Below are positions 17,701-27,372 of a stretch of 64,000 bases of DNA, piece by piece. The notes under the pieces were generated by a model, which saw nothing but the letters and a program-made list of their open reading frames with translations, made no database searches and was not told the DNA's origin. The translations under genes were made by a program, and so were the position numbers. Numbering within the stretch: the stretch's first letter is position 1; the number at the start of each line of letters is the position of its first letter. Source of the DNA: Coprobacter fastidiosus. GTDB taxonomy: Bacteria > Bacteroidota > Bacteroidia > Bacteroidales > Coprobacteraceae. Location of the stretch: contig NZ_AP028032.1 in the NCBI RefSeq assembly GCF_030296935.1, positions 62,001 to 126,000 of the forward strand. The letters are read 5' to 3'.

Positions 17701-19083
17701 ATGGAAAGAAGAGATAGAGGACGTTTTATAAGGGGATTGGTTGCAGTTGGAGATTTTTGTTGTATCAATCTTGTTTTCCTTATGGTTTATCTGTTTTTCG
17801 ATTCAGATATGACCCATCAATTCAATCAGAAAATAGTTTGGCTTTTACTGAATATATCTTATTTCCCGGTAGTATTGATGTTTAATCAGATACATAATAC
17901 CCGTATTATCTATATCGATTCTTTATTATTGGCGGCTTCTGAGTCGGTTGTATTATTGTTTCTGATTTTTATATCGTTGTTGACATTTTTGCAAATCGAG
18001 GTCGGGACAATTGTCCTGCTTACATTTTTTGTGGGTTTCTTTATATCCTTGAATCTTTGGTGGTTATTGGCAAGTAGGGTTCTTAAATATTATCGAAGTA
18101 AGGGATTTAATTTTAAGAGAATCATTATTGTAGGTGCAGGGAAAACCGGTTTAATGCTGTTTCGGGAACTACATTCTGATTTAGGATATGGATATAAATT
18201 TTTAGGTTTTTTTGATGATAATGCGGAGTTGAAAGGGCAGATTCCCCAATTGCTGGGCGATACCGGTATGGTCGAAAAATTTGCATTGGAAAATAATGTA
18301 GACGAAATTTATTGTGCGCTTCCAGGATCTCAAGATGCTAAAATATTAAATTTACTCCAGTTTTCCGAGCGTCATGCCATCCGTTTTTTTATCGTGCCGG
18401 AAATCAGCCGTTATGTCTTACGTAGGCTGCATTTTCAGATTATGGGACGAGTTCCGGTATTGTCTGTTCGGGAAGAACCCTTGCAGAGGTGGGAGATGAG
18501 GGCTGTCAAACGTTTGTTCGATTTCGTTTTTTCCTCAGTTATTCTTTTACTTTCTCCTTTGTGGTTGTTGCCGATAGCTATATGCGTGAAATTGTCGTCG
18601 CCCGGTCCTGTATTGTTCAAGCAAAAACGTACAGGTTTTATGGGACGGGAATTTAATTGTTTGAAATTTCGGACGATGAGGGTAAATAATGAAAGTGATA
18701 AACTTCAGGCAACTAAAGGAGACCCCCGTATAACTCGTATCGGTGAGTTTTTGCGAAAGACAAGTCTGGATGAATTGCCGCAGTTTATTAATGTTTTTAA
18801 AGGAGAGATGTCGGTTGTCGGTCCTCGTCCTCATATGCTGAAGCATACCAAAGACTACTCGGCGATTATCGATAAATATATGGTGCGTCATTTCATAAAA
18901 CCCGGTTTGACGGGATGGGCGCAAGTAAATGGGTATCGAGGAGAAACAAAAGAACTTTGGCAGATGGAAAAGAGAGTAGAGTATGATGTTTGGTATATTG
19001 AAAATTGGAACTTTATGCTCGATATGAAGATTATCTTTTTAACTTTAATCGGTATTTTTAAAGGTGATAAGAATGCATTTTGA
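17701..19083 (+). CDS. Undecaprenyl-phosphate sugar phosphotransferase (WcaJ/WbaP type)
   Basis: 460 residues from the ATG at 17701; an in-frame GTG lies four codons upstream. It is an inner-membrane enzyme that loads the first sugar phosphate onto undecaprenyl phosphate for surface polysaccharide synthesis. About four N-terminal membrane helices are followed by a Rossmann-like CoA-binding_3 region (RIIIVGAGKTGLMLFRELHS). The catalytic domain starts at KRLFDFVFSSVILLLSPLWL and has GPVLFKQKRTGFMGREFNCL, LDELPQFINVFKGEMSVVGP and PGLTGWAQVNGYRGE. It sits 78 nt upstream of ugd, which supplies UDP-glucuronate, so the two probably serve the same capsule or exopolysaccharide. Glucose or galactose is the likely first sugar; sequence does not settle it. 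Confidence 0.9.
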   Translation: MERRDRGRFIRGLVAVGDFCCINLVFLMVYLFFDSDMTHQFNQKIVWLLLNISYFPVVLMFNQIHNTRIIYIDSLLLAASESVVLLFLIFISLLTFLQIEVGTIVLLTFFVGFFISLNLWWLLASRVLKYYRSKGFNFKRIIIVGAGKTGLMLFRELHSDLGYGYKFLGFFDDNAELKGQIPQLLGDTGMVEKFALENNVDEIYCALPGSQDAKILNLLQFSERHAIRFFIVPEISRYVLRRLHFQIMGRVPVLSVREEPLQRWEMRAVKRLFDFVFSSVILLLSPLWLLPIAICVKLSSPGPVLFKQKRTGFMGREFNCLKFRTMRVNNESDKLQATKGDPRITRIGEFLRKTSLDELPQFINVFKGEMSVVGPRPHMLKHTKDYSAIIDKYMVRHFIKPGLTGWAQVNGYRGETKELWQMEKRVEYDVWYIENWNFMLDMKIIFLTLIGIFKGDKNAF

Positions 19084-19161
19084 TTAGAAAATGTTGGAGA
19101 CTTATTTGAATTTTCCGGAATTAATTTGAGAATTAAAGTATTAAATATAGAAGCATAGATT

Positions 19162-20478
19162 ATGAAAACTGCAATTGTCGGAACCGGTTATGTGGGTTTG
19201 GTAACAGGAACCTGTTTTGCTGAAATGGGAGCGAATGTTATTTGTGTTGATGTTGACCGGACTAAAATCGAAAAGCTTAAAAACGGTATAATTCCCATCT
19301 ATGAACCGGGCTTAGAAGAGTTGGTTAAAAAGAATTGTAATGACGGACGATTGAATTTTACGACAGATCTGGCTTCATGTATTAATGATGTGGATATTGT
19401 TTTTAGTGCGGTAGGTACTCCTCCCGACGAAGATGGAAGTGCCGATTTAAGTTATGTTTTGGAGGTTGCACGTACTATCGGACGCACGATGAATAAGTAC
19501 TTGCTTGTTGTTACGAAGAGTACTGTCCCTGTGGGAACTGCAGCTTTGGTGCGTAAGGCTATACAAGACGAGTTGGATATTCGGAATCTGGATATTCAAT
19601 TTGACGTTGCTTCTAATCCCGAGTTTTTGAAAGAAGGAAATGCTGTGAATGATTTTATGCATCCCGATCGTGTCGTTGTCGGAGTAGAATCAGAAAAAGC
19701 GAAAGCTTTGTTGTCTCGTCTTTATAAACCGTTTTTGATCAATAATTTCCGTATTATATTTATGGATGTTCCATCGGCCGAAATGACTAAATATGCGGCA
19801 AATGCGATGTTGGCTACCCGCATCAGTTTTATGAATAATATTGCTAATCTTTGTGAGAAAGTCGGTGCTGATATAAATATGGTGCGTGCAGGAATCGGAA
19901 GTGATGAACGTATTGGCAGCAAATTTTTGTATGCTGGTTGCGGATATGGAGGGTCATGTTTTCCGAAAGATGTTCGGGCGTTGATAAAGACTGCGTCGGA
20001 AAACGATGTCGATCTTGAAATTCTGAAAGCAGTAGAACGGGTGAATGACGAGCAGAAAATGATTTTGTTTAAGAAGTTGTCTGCTTATTATTCAAATAAG
20101 TTATCGGGAAAAACGATTGCGGTTTGGGGGCTTTCGTTCAAGCCGGAAACCGATGACATGAGAGATGCCCCGTCTCTGTTGTTGGTTGATGCTTTGGTCA
20201 AGGCCGGATGTGTTGTAAAAGCTTATGATCCTATCGCTATTCCTGAGGCTAAACGTCGGTTAGGCGAGGATCATATTATTTTTGTCGATGATATGTATGA
20301 TGCTCTGATCGATGCAGACTGTTTGATGTTGGTGACTGAATGGAAACAGTTTAGATTACCTTCTTGGGCAGTTATCCGCAAGTTAATGAAAACCCCTTAT
20401 ATATTGGACGGTCGCAATATCTATGACCGGGAAGAGGTAAAAGCTTTAGGTTTTGATTACGAATGCATAGGACGTTAG
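19162..20478 (+). CDS. ugd: UDP-glucose 6-dehydrogenase
   Basis: 438-residue cytosolic enzyme oxidising UDP-glucose to UDP-glucuronate with two NAD+. The Rossmann loop TAIVGTGYVGLVTGTCFAEM is at the N-terminus. The catalytic cysteine lies in YAGCGYGGSCFPKDVRALI, and the central helix has MTKYAANAMLATRISFMNNI. The C-terminal UDP-binding part shows WGLSFKPETDDMRDAPSL. It is downstream of a polyprenyl-phosphate sugar transferase and its stop codon directly touches the recQ start. Confidence 0.97.
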   Translation: MKTAIVGTGYVGLVTGTCFAEMGANVICVDVDRTKIEKLKNGIIPIYEPGLEELVKKNCNDGRLNFTTDLASCINDVDIVFSAVGTPPDEDGSADLSYVLEVARTIGRTMNKYLLVVTKSTVPVGTAALVRKAIQDELDIRNLDIQFDVASNPEFLKEGNAVNDFMHPDRVVVGVESEKAKALLSRLYKPFLINNFRIIFMDVPSAEMTKYAANAMLATRISFMNNIANLCEKVGADINMVRAGIGSDERIGSKFLYAGCGYGGSCFPKDVRALIKTASENDVDLEILKAVERVNDEQKMILFKKLSAYYSNKLSGKTIAVWGLSFKPETDDMRDAPSLLLVDALVKAGCVVKAYDPIAIPEAKRRLGEDHIIFVDDMYDALIDADCLMLVTEWKQFRLPSWAVIRKLMKTPYILDGRNIYDREEVKALGFDYECIGR

Positions 20479-22608
20479 ATGACTTTGAACCAGAACACTC
20501 CGTTACAGATACTGAAGAAATATTATGGATATGATACATTCCGTCTCCAACAGGCTGAAATAATCGATACGATTATATCCGGTCGCGATTGTTTGGTATT
20601 AATGCCTACGGGAGGAGGAAAATCTCTCTGTTATCAGATACCTGCAATTATAAAAGGAGGAACGACGGTTGTCGTTTCTCCTTTATTGGCTTTAATGAAA
20701 GATCAGGTCGACACTCTCGATTCGAACGGAATTCCTGCTGCAATGCTGAATAGTTTGCAAAATGAGACAGAAACGGTGAAAGTAAAGATTGCTGCTCGGC
20801 GGGGAGATCTGAGACTATTGTATATTTCTCCTGAACGGTTGATGGGTGAGATAGACGGACTGTTGAGAGAGATGAATATTTCTTTATTTGCTATCGATGA
20901 AGCACACTGTATCTCGCAGTGGGGACATGATTTTAGGCCTGAGTATAATCGTCTTTCCGTCCTTAAAAAATATTTTCCTAAAGTGCCGTTAATGGCATTG
21001 ACTGCTACTGCGGATAAGTTGACACGTAAAGATATCGTGACTCAGCTTGCTATGGATAATCCTCAGGTGTTTATATCTTCTTTTGATCGTCCCAATCTCA
21101 CGCTTTCGGTGCGTAAAAATCTGAATAAGAAGCAAAAACTATCAGCAATACTCTCATTTATAGAACAGCATCCGCGCCAAAGCGGAATAATTTATTGTAT
21201 GAGTCGGAACAGTACTGAGATATTGGTCCGAGAACTGTCTCAATACGGAATTTCAGTGACAGCTTATCATGCCGGGTTGTCGTCTCGGGAGAGAGAAACG
21301 GCACAACAAGCATTCTTGAATGATCGGGTACAGATAATCTGTGCTACGATTGCTTTTGGAATGGGAATCGATAAATCTAATGTGCGGTGGGTCATACATT
21401 ATAATATGCCTAAGAGTATAGAGTGTTATTATCAGGAAATCGGGAGAGCCGGAAGGGATGGAATGAAAGGCGACACATTGCTGTTCTATTCTTTAGGTGA
21501 TGTGGTAATGCTTTCAAAATTTGCTGAAGAAAGCGGGCAGAAGAAAATCAATTTGGAGAAGCTTCGCCGAATGCAGCAATATGCAGAATCTCCGATTTGT
21601 CGCAGACGTATTTTACTCAGTTATTTTGGCGAAACAGTCGATCATGATTGTGGAAACTGTGATGTTTGCAAGAATCCGCCTCAACGGTTTGATGGATCTG
21701 TATTGGCACAGAAGGCTTTGAGTGCTATCGTTCGCACAGAACAACAAGTGACTTTTAATTTGTTGATTGATGTTTTGCGAGGGTCGCATAAAGCAGAAAT
21801 TCTGAAAAGAAATTATGATAAAATAAAAACATTCGGAGTCGGTTCTGATTTGACATTTCGGCAATGGCAGGGATATCTTTTGCAAATGTTGCAGTTAGGA
21901 TTATTCGAAATGCTTTATAATCAGGGTGAACAATTATCTGTGACAGAATTGGGTTGGAAAGCCCTTCGGAATGAATTGGAAATTAAGCTTACATGGGTAA
22001 CCGATGAACCTGTGCAACCGGTAGCCAAAACTCCTAAAAAAACAATTCGTCATGAGGTTGCAGAATTATCTGATGACGAAAAACTTTTTGAAGCATTGCG
22101 TGGATTGCGAATGAAACTTGCGGTAGAAGAGGATAAACCTGCTTATACGATATTTACAGATCGTGTCTTACAAGAGATGGTAGAGCGCAAACCTGTTACG
22201 CTATATGATTTTGCCCGGATCAGCGGAGTTGGAGAAGCAAAAGTTTCTCGCTATGGTAAACAATTTGTCGATTTGCTTCGTAAAGAATTGAATATTAAAC
22301 GAGAAAAAGGCGATTCTTATATCGAGACTTTGATGCTTTTACGTCAAGGACTGACGATCGAGCAGGTTGCAGAAAGCCGGAATTTAAAGCCTGTTACGAT
22401 TTATTCTCATATAGCAGAATTGATCATATCCCGGAAGTTAACAGATTGGAGCAATTATATTTCGGTTTTTGAAATCGAGTCCGTTGCGAATGTCATATCA
22501 TCTTCCGAAAGTAAAACTCAAAATCTGAAGCCTATATATGAAGCGTTAAATGGTGAAATAGATTATGGCAAGATACGTTTAGCTTTAGCTGTTCTATCTC
22601 TTGAATAA
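20479..22608 (+). CDS. recQ: ATP-dependent DNA helicase RecQ
   Basis: 709-residue 3'-5' helicase of recombination and repair. Motif I is LMPTGGGKSLCYQIP, motif II DEAHCISQWGHDFRPEY and motif VI QEIGRAGRDG. The RQC zinc site follows (CRRRILLSYF with CGNCDVC), then a winged-helix part. The HRDC domain lies at about residues 530-610 (LRGLRMKLAVEEDKPAYTIF, ITLYDFARISGVGEAKVSRY-like). The last about 90 residues form a helix-turn-helix (RQGLTIEQVAESRNLKPVTI), an extension usual in Bacteroidetes RecQ and absent from the 609-residue E. coli protein. The ATG follows the ugd stop with no gap. Confidence 0.96.
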   Translation: MTLNQNTPLQILKKYYGYDTFRLQQAEIIDTIISGRDCLVLMPTGGGKSLCYQIPAIIKGGTTVVVSPLLALMKDQVDTLDSNGIPAAMLNSLQNETETVKVKIAARRGDLRLLYISPERLMGEIDGLLREMNISLFAIDEAHCISQWGHDFRPEYNRLSVLKKYFPKVPLMALTATADKLTRKDIVTQLAMDNPQVFISSFDRPNLTLSVRKNLNKKQKLSAILSFIEQHPRQSGIIYCMSRNSTEILVRELSQYGISVTAYHAGLSSRERETAQQAFLNDRVQIICATIAFGMGIDKSNVRWVIHYNMPKSIECYYQEIGRAGRDGMKGDTLLFYSLGDVVMLSKFAEESGQKKINLEKLRRMQQYAESPICRRRILLSYFGETVDHDCGNCDVCKNPPQRFDGSVLAQKALSAIVRTEQQVTFNLLIDVLRGSHKAEILKRNYDKIKTFGVGSDLTFRQWQGYLLQMLQLGLFEMLYNQGEQLSVTELGWKALRNELEIKLTWVTDEPVQPVAKTPKKTIRHEVAELSDDEKLFEALRGLRMKLAVEEDKPAYTIFTDRVLQEMVERKPVTLYDFARISGVGEAKVSRYGKQFVDLLRKELNIKREKGDSYIETLMLLRQGLTIEQVAESRNLKPVTIYSHIAELIISRKLTDWSNYISVFEIESVANVISSSESKTQNLKPIYEALNGEIDYGKIRLALAVLSLE

Positions 22609-22622
22609 TAGTCTTTTTACGT

Positions 22623-24140
22623 TTATTCGTTCGTTATATTTCTCAAAGAACGGTATAACTTTTCTAAATCTTTAGAATAAAGAGATATGTTGATTTGATC
22701 TCCCGGTTTGAGTGAATAATTTTTATTAGAAATACATTCATTGTTTCGAATTACATTTTCTATATGGCAACCGTACGGGAGGTTAATTGTTTTATTTGTT
22801 CTGCCGGCGAGATAGGATTCCGTATTTATTTCAAACGGAATAGTAATTCTTTCATCCGATTGTGAATAATTGGCAGGTAATAAGTTTTTGTATAATTGAT
22901 CATAAATAGGTTTTACTTTCCAAATTTCACTGATAAAATAAGTTATGCCTACGACAACGGTTATTGGTATTAACATATTGAATTTTTGAGTCATTTCGAG
23001 TATTAGAATGATTCCGGTAATAGGTGATCTCACTACTGCAGCAAATAGAGCAGACATTCCGATTAGCATGAAAAAGCCAAAATGCTCGGGCGAGAGTATT
23101 TCGATCCGAATCAAGAGAAGTGCGAATAATTTTCCTGTAAGTCCACCTATGACCAATAGCGGGAGGAAGATACCTCCCGGAAAGCCAGTTGCGTAACAAA
23201 GCGTTGTAAATAAAAGTTTTATGATAATAAGAATTATCAATATCCCCATTTCGGTATGAATAGCATTTGCCTCTTTTAGTAGGAATTTCTCTCCTCCTGC
23301 AACTAATCCTGAAAAGAAATATCCTAAAATATAAGTAACAATGATTATTCCGAGAATACGTATGGAGACAGGTATCCGGCTGCCTCTATATTGCTTTTGA
23401 AATCGGAGTAATAAATAGTTGAAGGTTTTTCCTATAATAGTCAATAGCGTTGAGAAAAGGATAAATGCAATAGCTATTTCGCCGATATTCATTTCATCAG
23501 GGTAGGCCGTATTGATCAAAGTATATGAGTTGACCGTGAATATCTGAGATGCTATCCAGCCGGATATGATTGCAGCTAAAAGTGATGATATGGCGATTTT
23601 TACGGAATCGAACTTTTCCACTTCTTCGATGATAAATATCGTAGAAGCCAATGGCGCGGTAAAAGCAGAAGAGAGGCCTGCACTTGCCCCGCCTGTGTAT
23701 AAATAACGTTGTTCGGAGATGTTAGCCTTTCCCCACTTTCCGATTAATTTTGCAATGAACCCTCCCATCTGGACAGATGGACCTTCTCTTCCTAAAGAAA
23801 ATCCCATACCTATTCCGGCAACACCTCCTATAAATTTAGCTATTAATGCTTTTAGCGGGTGGATAAATTGAAATCTTCCGAATATTGCACCTTCGATTTG
23901 AGGTATTCCGCTCCCTGAGATAATAGGATATTTTTTTACAAGATACCATATTGCTATTCCGGTAATCCACATGATTGTTATGATTACCGGATGAAACCAC
24001 CAAGAGTAAGACGATGAAAAAAGAATGTCCCGTAAATCAGAAGACTTCACGAGTAAATAACGGAAAGGAACAGTAATAAGTCCGGTCATTCCTCCGACTA
24101 CGATACAGAGCAGATATAATTTTACATGAGAAAATTTCAT
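22623..24140 (-). CDS. ClC-family chloride channel/antiporter with RCK_C-like tail
   Basis: 505 residues from the ATG at 24140. It is an inner-membrane ClC protein with the anion-pathway signatures GSGIPQIEGAI, GFSLGREGPSVQMGG (containing the gating glutamate) and ATGFPGGIFLPLLVIGG. The gating glutamate suggests H+/Cl- exchange rather than a passive channel. The soluble C-terminal part (residues about 435-505) contains INLPYGCHIENVIRNNECIS and NYSLKPGDQINISLYSKDLE, resembling an RCK_C ligand domain rather than the CBS pair found in the second ClC of this operon. It is the last gene of the tsaC-led run. Confidence 0.9.
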   Translation of the reverse strand: MKFSHVKLYLLCIVVGGMTGLITVPFRYLLVKSSDLRDILFSSSYSWWFHPVIITIMWITGIAIWYLVKKYPIISGSGIPQIEGAIFGRFQFIHPLKALIAKFIGGVAGIGMGFSLGREGPSVQMGGFIAKLIGKWGKANISEQRYLYTGGASAGLSSAFTAPLASTIFIIEEVEKFDSVKIAISSLLAAIISGWIASQIFTVNSYTLINTAYPDEMNIGEIAIAFILFSTLLTIIGKTFNYLLLRFQKQYRGSRIPVSIRILGIIIVTYILGYFFSGLVAGGEKFLLKEANAIHTEMGILIILIIIKLLFTTLCYATGFPGGIFLPLLVIGGLTGKLFALLLIRIEILSPEHFGFFMLIGMSALFAAVVRSPITGIILILEMTQKFNMLIPITVVVGITYFISEIWKVKPIYDQLYKNLLPANYSQSDERITIPFEINTESYLAGRTNKTINLPYGCHIENVIRNNECISNKNYSLKPGDQINISLYSKDLEKLYRSLRNITNE

Positions 24141-24213
24141 TATAAACAAGAAGAATACATATTTTCATAGTATAACGTTTTTGTTTTATACTCTGTTCGT
24201 AGAAGACTGAGTT

Positions 24214-24621
24214 TTAGTGTATATCTTTTTTCTTATGTATATCCGGAGGTAAGGTCTTGTATGATAAAATATGTATGGTTATACCGATGGCTATTGCTAT
24301 CAAAAGTATGGCTATCCATACTTTAGCTATGATCCATATAGATATTCCTATCGTAATCCATAAAGTTGTTATGGTTATGATCTTTCCTCGTAAAGGGATT
24401 GCTTTATATTCATGAAAATTACGAATGCAGTTTCCGAAAAGAGGAATGTTCATGACTTTACGATAAAGATATGGAGAACTGCGAGTATAGAGCCATGCGG
24501 TCAGTAGCCAAAACGGAGTTGTCGGGAGTATCGGCACGAATAGACCGATACTCCCTAAAATAAGACATAAAGTCCCAGATACGATATATAATATTTTTTT
24601 GTACGAGTCGATTTTTAGCAT
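24214..24621 (-). CDS. DUF454 (YbaN-type) inner-membrane protein
   Basis: 135 residues from the ATG at 24621; the longer frame upstream runs inside fmt and is not used. Family marks are LIVSGTLCLILGSIGLFVPI-like (here YIVSGTLCLILGSIGLFVPI), LPTTPFWLLTAWLYTRSSPY and NIPLFGNCIRNFHEYKAIPL. Three or four membrane helices are visible. The start codon overlaps the fmt stop by one base (TAATG), so translation is probably coupled. Function unknown. Confidence 0.88.
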   Translation of the reverse strand: MLKIDSYKKILYIVSGTLCLILGSIGLFVPILPTTPFWLLTAWLYTRSSPYLYRKVMNIPLFGNCIRNFHEYKAIPLRGKIITITTLWITIGISIWIIAKVWIAILLIAIAIGITIHILSYKTLPPDIHKKKDIH

Positions 24622-25586
24622 TATCGGCAAATAAAATCTTCGGTGAGTGAGAATCCTCGTAATAGCTCTTCTGCCGATAGTCTTTTTTTTCCGGGAAGTT
24701 GTAGCACTTTTAATCGTAAGCCTCCGTTTCCGCAAGATATTTCAATATATTTTTTGCCGTCTGTATATAAAGTCCCGGGTTTTCCGTTTGTCGTATTTAT
24801 AACTTCGGTTTCAAATATTTTTACAGTATAGACTGTCTGGTCGGGAGCTTCCCATTCGCACCATGCTGCCGGATAAGGAGATAATCCCCTTATAAAGTTA
24901 AATATATCTTTTGCACTTTTATTCCAGTCGATCCGGCAGGTTTCTTTGAAGATTTTGGGAGCAGGTCTTAACGGTTCGTTTACATTGACAGATTCCTGAT
25001 CGACGGGTGAAACTCTGCCGTCTAGAATTGCATCTACCGTTTCTGTTACCATCGAAGCACCCATAACCATCAATCGATCATGTACCGTTCCTGCATTATC
25101 ATTATCTGCAATAGGGATACGCTTTTGCATGATTATTTTACCGGTATCTATCTCATGAGTAAGAAAAAAAGTGGTAGCTCCGGTCTCTTTGTCACCGTTG
25201 ATTATCGCCCAGTTGATAGGCGCTGCCCCACGATATTGGGGCAGGAGGGAAGCATGCAGATTGAATGTCCCTAATCGGGGCATGTTCCATACAACTTCAG
25301 GGAGCATACGGAATGCTACGACAATTTGAAGATCGGCATTCCACGCTTTTAATTCGGTCAGGAAGGTTTCGTCTTTTAATTTCTCAGGTTGTAAAAGAGG
25401 AAGACCTTGAGAAATAGCATATTCCTTTACCGGAGAAAATTGTATTTTGTGTCCTCGCCCTGCCGGTTTGTCGGGCATCGTAATTACTCCTACGACATTA
25501 TATCCTCCCTCCACGAGATGTTTTAAACTCTCTACGGCAAATTCGGGAGTCCCCATAAAAACGATTCTTATATTTTTCTTTTCCAT
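24621..25586 (-). CDS. fmt: Methionyl-tRNA formyltransferase
   Basis: 321 residues; transfers the formyl group from 10-formyl-tetrahydrofolate to initiator Met-tRNA. Recognised by RIVFMGTPEFAVESLKHLVE, the catalytic segment FNLHASLLPQYRGAAPINWA, and TGATTFFLTHEIDTGKIIMQ. The C-terminal tRNA-binding domain follows (SPYPAAWCEWE and LPGKKRLSAEELLRGF). It lies 9 nt downstream of the CBS-type ClC gene and overlaps the DUF454 start by one base. Confidence 0.97.
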   Translation of the reverse strand: MEKKNIRIVFMGTPEFAVESLKHLVEGGYNVVGVITMPDKPAGRGHKIQFSPVKEYAISQGLPLLQPEKLKDETFLTELKAWNADLQIVVAFRMLPEVVWNMPRLGTFNLHASLLPQYRGAAPINWAIINGDKETGATTFFLTHEIDTGKIIMQKRIPIADNDNAGTVHDRLMVMGASMVTETVDAILDGRVSPVDQESVNVNEPLRPAPKIFKETCRIDWNKSAKDIFNFIRGLSPYPAAWCEWEAPDQTVYTVKIFETEVINTTNGKPGTLYTDGKKYIEISCGNGGLRLKVLQLPGKKRLSAEELLRGFSLTEDFICR

Positions 25587-25595
25587 GTATATCTG

Positions 25596-27371
25596 TTAAT
25601 CTTGAGAATAATGTACTAATACACGCCGGTATGAATTGAATATCTTCGATTTTGAAACAAATCCGACGTATTGATCGTTCTCTACGACCGGAAGATTCCA
25701 AGCGTTTGTTTCATCGAATATTTTCATCACTTTTTCCATTGTCATACCCACTTCGATTTTTCCCGGAGGCGCGATCATGAATTTTCGGACAAACATGCGA
25801 TTGTATAGTTCCGGACGGAACATGATGTTTCTTATATCATCTAATAGTACGATACCGAGTAATTGATTGCGATGATTCGTAACCGGGAATATGTTTCGAT
25901 GCGATTGAGATATAACTTTTACCATATCCCCTAAACTCATTTCGGGGTGCACTATGAGAAAATCTTTTTCTATAACGCTGTCCATTTTTAATAATGTCAA
26001 TACGGCTTTATCTTTATGATGAGTAAGAAGCTCTCCTTTTTTGGCCAGACGCATAGTGTATATACTGTGTGGTTCGAAAATTCTGATTGTGCCGAATGCT
26101 ACGGTAGAGGTGATCATTAGCGGAAGGAAAAGATCATATCCTCCGGTTAGTTCGGCCGTGAGGAAAAGAGCCATTAACGGAGCATGCATTACTGCCGACA
26201 TGACTCCGGCCATTCCCATAAGAGCGAAGTTTTTTTCGGATAGAGGAACTACCATTTCGAAGTGATTGATCGTATAGGCAAACAGAAAGCCTCCCATACA
26301 ACCGAGATAAAGGCTTGGGGCAAATGTTCCTCCGACGCCACCTCCTCCGTTTGTCGCACTCGTTGCGAATACTTTAAGCAGCACGATTAAAGCTAAAGTC
26401 ATAAAAACGACCCAAAAATTATCTCTCCACGGATAAAAAATACTACCGTCTGTGATAACATCAGGATGTCCGCTGAGCAATCGAGTGATAGATTCATAAC
26501 CTTCACCGTAAAGGGGAGGAAGTAAGAAAATAGATAAACTTAAGATTATAGAACCTAATCCGAACTTTTTCCAAGGATTTCCGAGTTTACGGAATTTCCC
26601 TTCGAGCCAGTTCATGACTCTGGTAAAGTAGAGAGAAACGAAACCGCAGAAAATTCCCAAGATAATAACATACGGAATTCTCTCAGCAATGAAAGGCTCT
26701 GTCTGGACGAAACTAAACTGAGCCGTCGGTCCGGTAAAAATATAAGCAACGGTAGCCGCTGTTGCAGAGGAGATAAGTAATGGCATAACCGATGTTGTGG
26801 TCAAGTCCATCATGAGTATTTCCAGAGTAAATAGCAGACCTGCAATAGGTGCTTTGAAAATTCCGGCTATACTGGCAGATGCTCCGCATCCGACAAGAAG
26901 CATAAGCACACGGGTATCCAGTCTGAAGGCACTACCAATGTTCGAACCTATAGCTGCCCCCGTATATACGATAGGCGCTTCGGCTCCGACAAATCCTCCG
27001 AATCCTATCGTAATAGAACTTGCTACTACCGAGGTGTACATGTTCTGCGGTTTTAATCGACTTTTACGTTGTGAGATAGCATATAATATGCGAGTTATAC
27101 CATGACTGATATCATCTTTAACAATATATCGTACGTATAGGCCTGAAAGCAGAATACCTATAATCGGATATACCAGGTATAAGTAGTTGGCGTCACTGAT
27201 AGAAAAATGTTCGGTGAGCAAATTTTGTATAAAATGTATCAGATATTTTAGTATAAGAGCAGCTCCTGCAGCTAAAATACCGATAATGAAGCTGAGAATT
27301 AAGATAAAGTTTTTTTCCTTTATATTTTTTTCCCGCCAGACAAGAAGCTTTAAGAACCAATCTTTTCCCAT
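25596..27371 (-). CDS. ClC-family chloride channel/antiporter with CBS-domain pair
   Basis: 591-residue inner-membrane ClC protein. The selectivity stretch is FGGFVGAEAPIVYTGAAIGS, with GAEAP in place of the classical GREGP but keeping the glutamate, and the pore segment is GGGGVGGTFAPSLYLGCMGG. Residues about 460-585 form two CBS repeats (VIEKDFLIVHPEMSLGDMVK and MIAPPGKIEVGMTMEKVMKI) that in relatives bind adenine nucleotides and regulate transport. It belongs to a different ClC subgroup from the gene at 22623-24140, so the pair is not a recent duplicate. It lies 1-10 nt from both neighbours. Confidence 0.93.
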   Translation of the reverse strand: MGKDWFLKLLVWREKNIKEKNFILILSFIIGILAAGAALILKYLIHFIQNLLTEHFSISDANYLYLVYPIIGILLSGLYVRYIVKDDISHGITRILYAISQRKSRLKPQNMYTSVVASSITIGFGGFVGAEAPIVYTGAAIGSNIGSAFRLDTRVLMLLVGCGASASIAGIFKAPIAGLLFTLEILMMDLTTTSVMPLLISSATAATVAYIFTGPTAQFSFVQTEPFIAERIPYVIILGIFCGFVSLYFTRVMNWLEGKFRKLGNPWKKFGLGSIILSLSIFLLPPLYGEGYESITRLLSGHPDVITDGSIFYPWRDNFWVVFMTLALIVLLKVFATSATNGGGGVGGTFAPSLYLGCMGGFLFAYTINHFEMVVPLSEKNFALMGMAGVMSAVMHAPLMALFLTAELTGGYDLFLPLMITSTVAFGTIRIFEPHSIYTMRLAKKGELLTHHKDKAVLTLLKMDSVIEKDFLIVHPEMSLGDMVKVISQSHRNIFPVTNHRNQLLGIVLLDDIRNIMFRPELYNRMFVRKFMIAPPGKIEVGMTMEKVMKIFDETNAWNLPVVENDQYVGFVSKSKIFNSYRRVLVHYSQD

Positions 27372-27372
27372 A

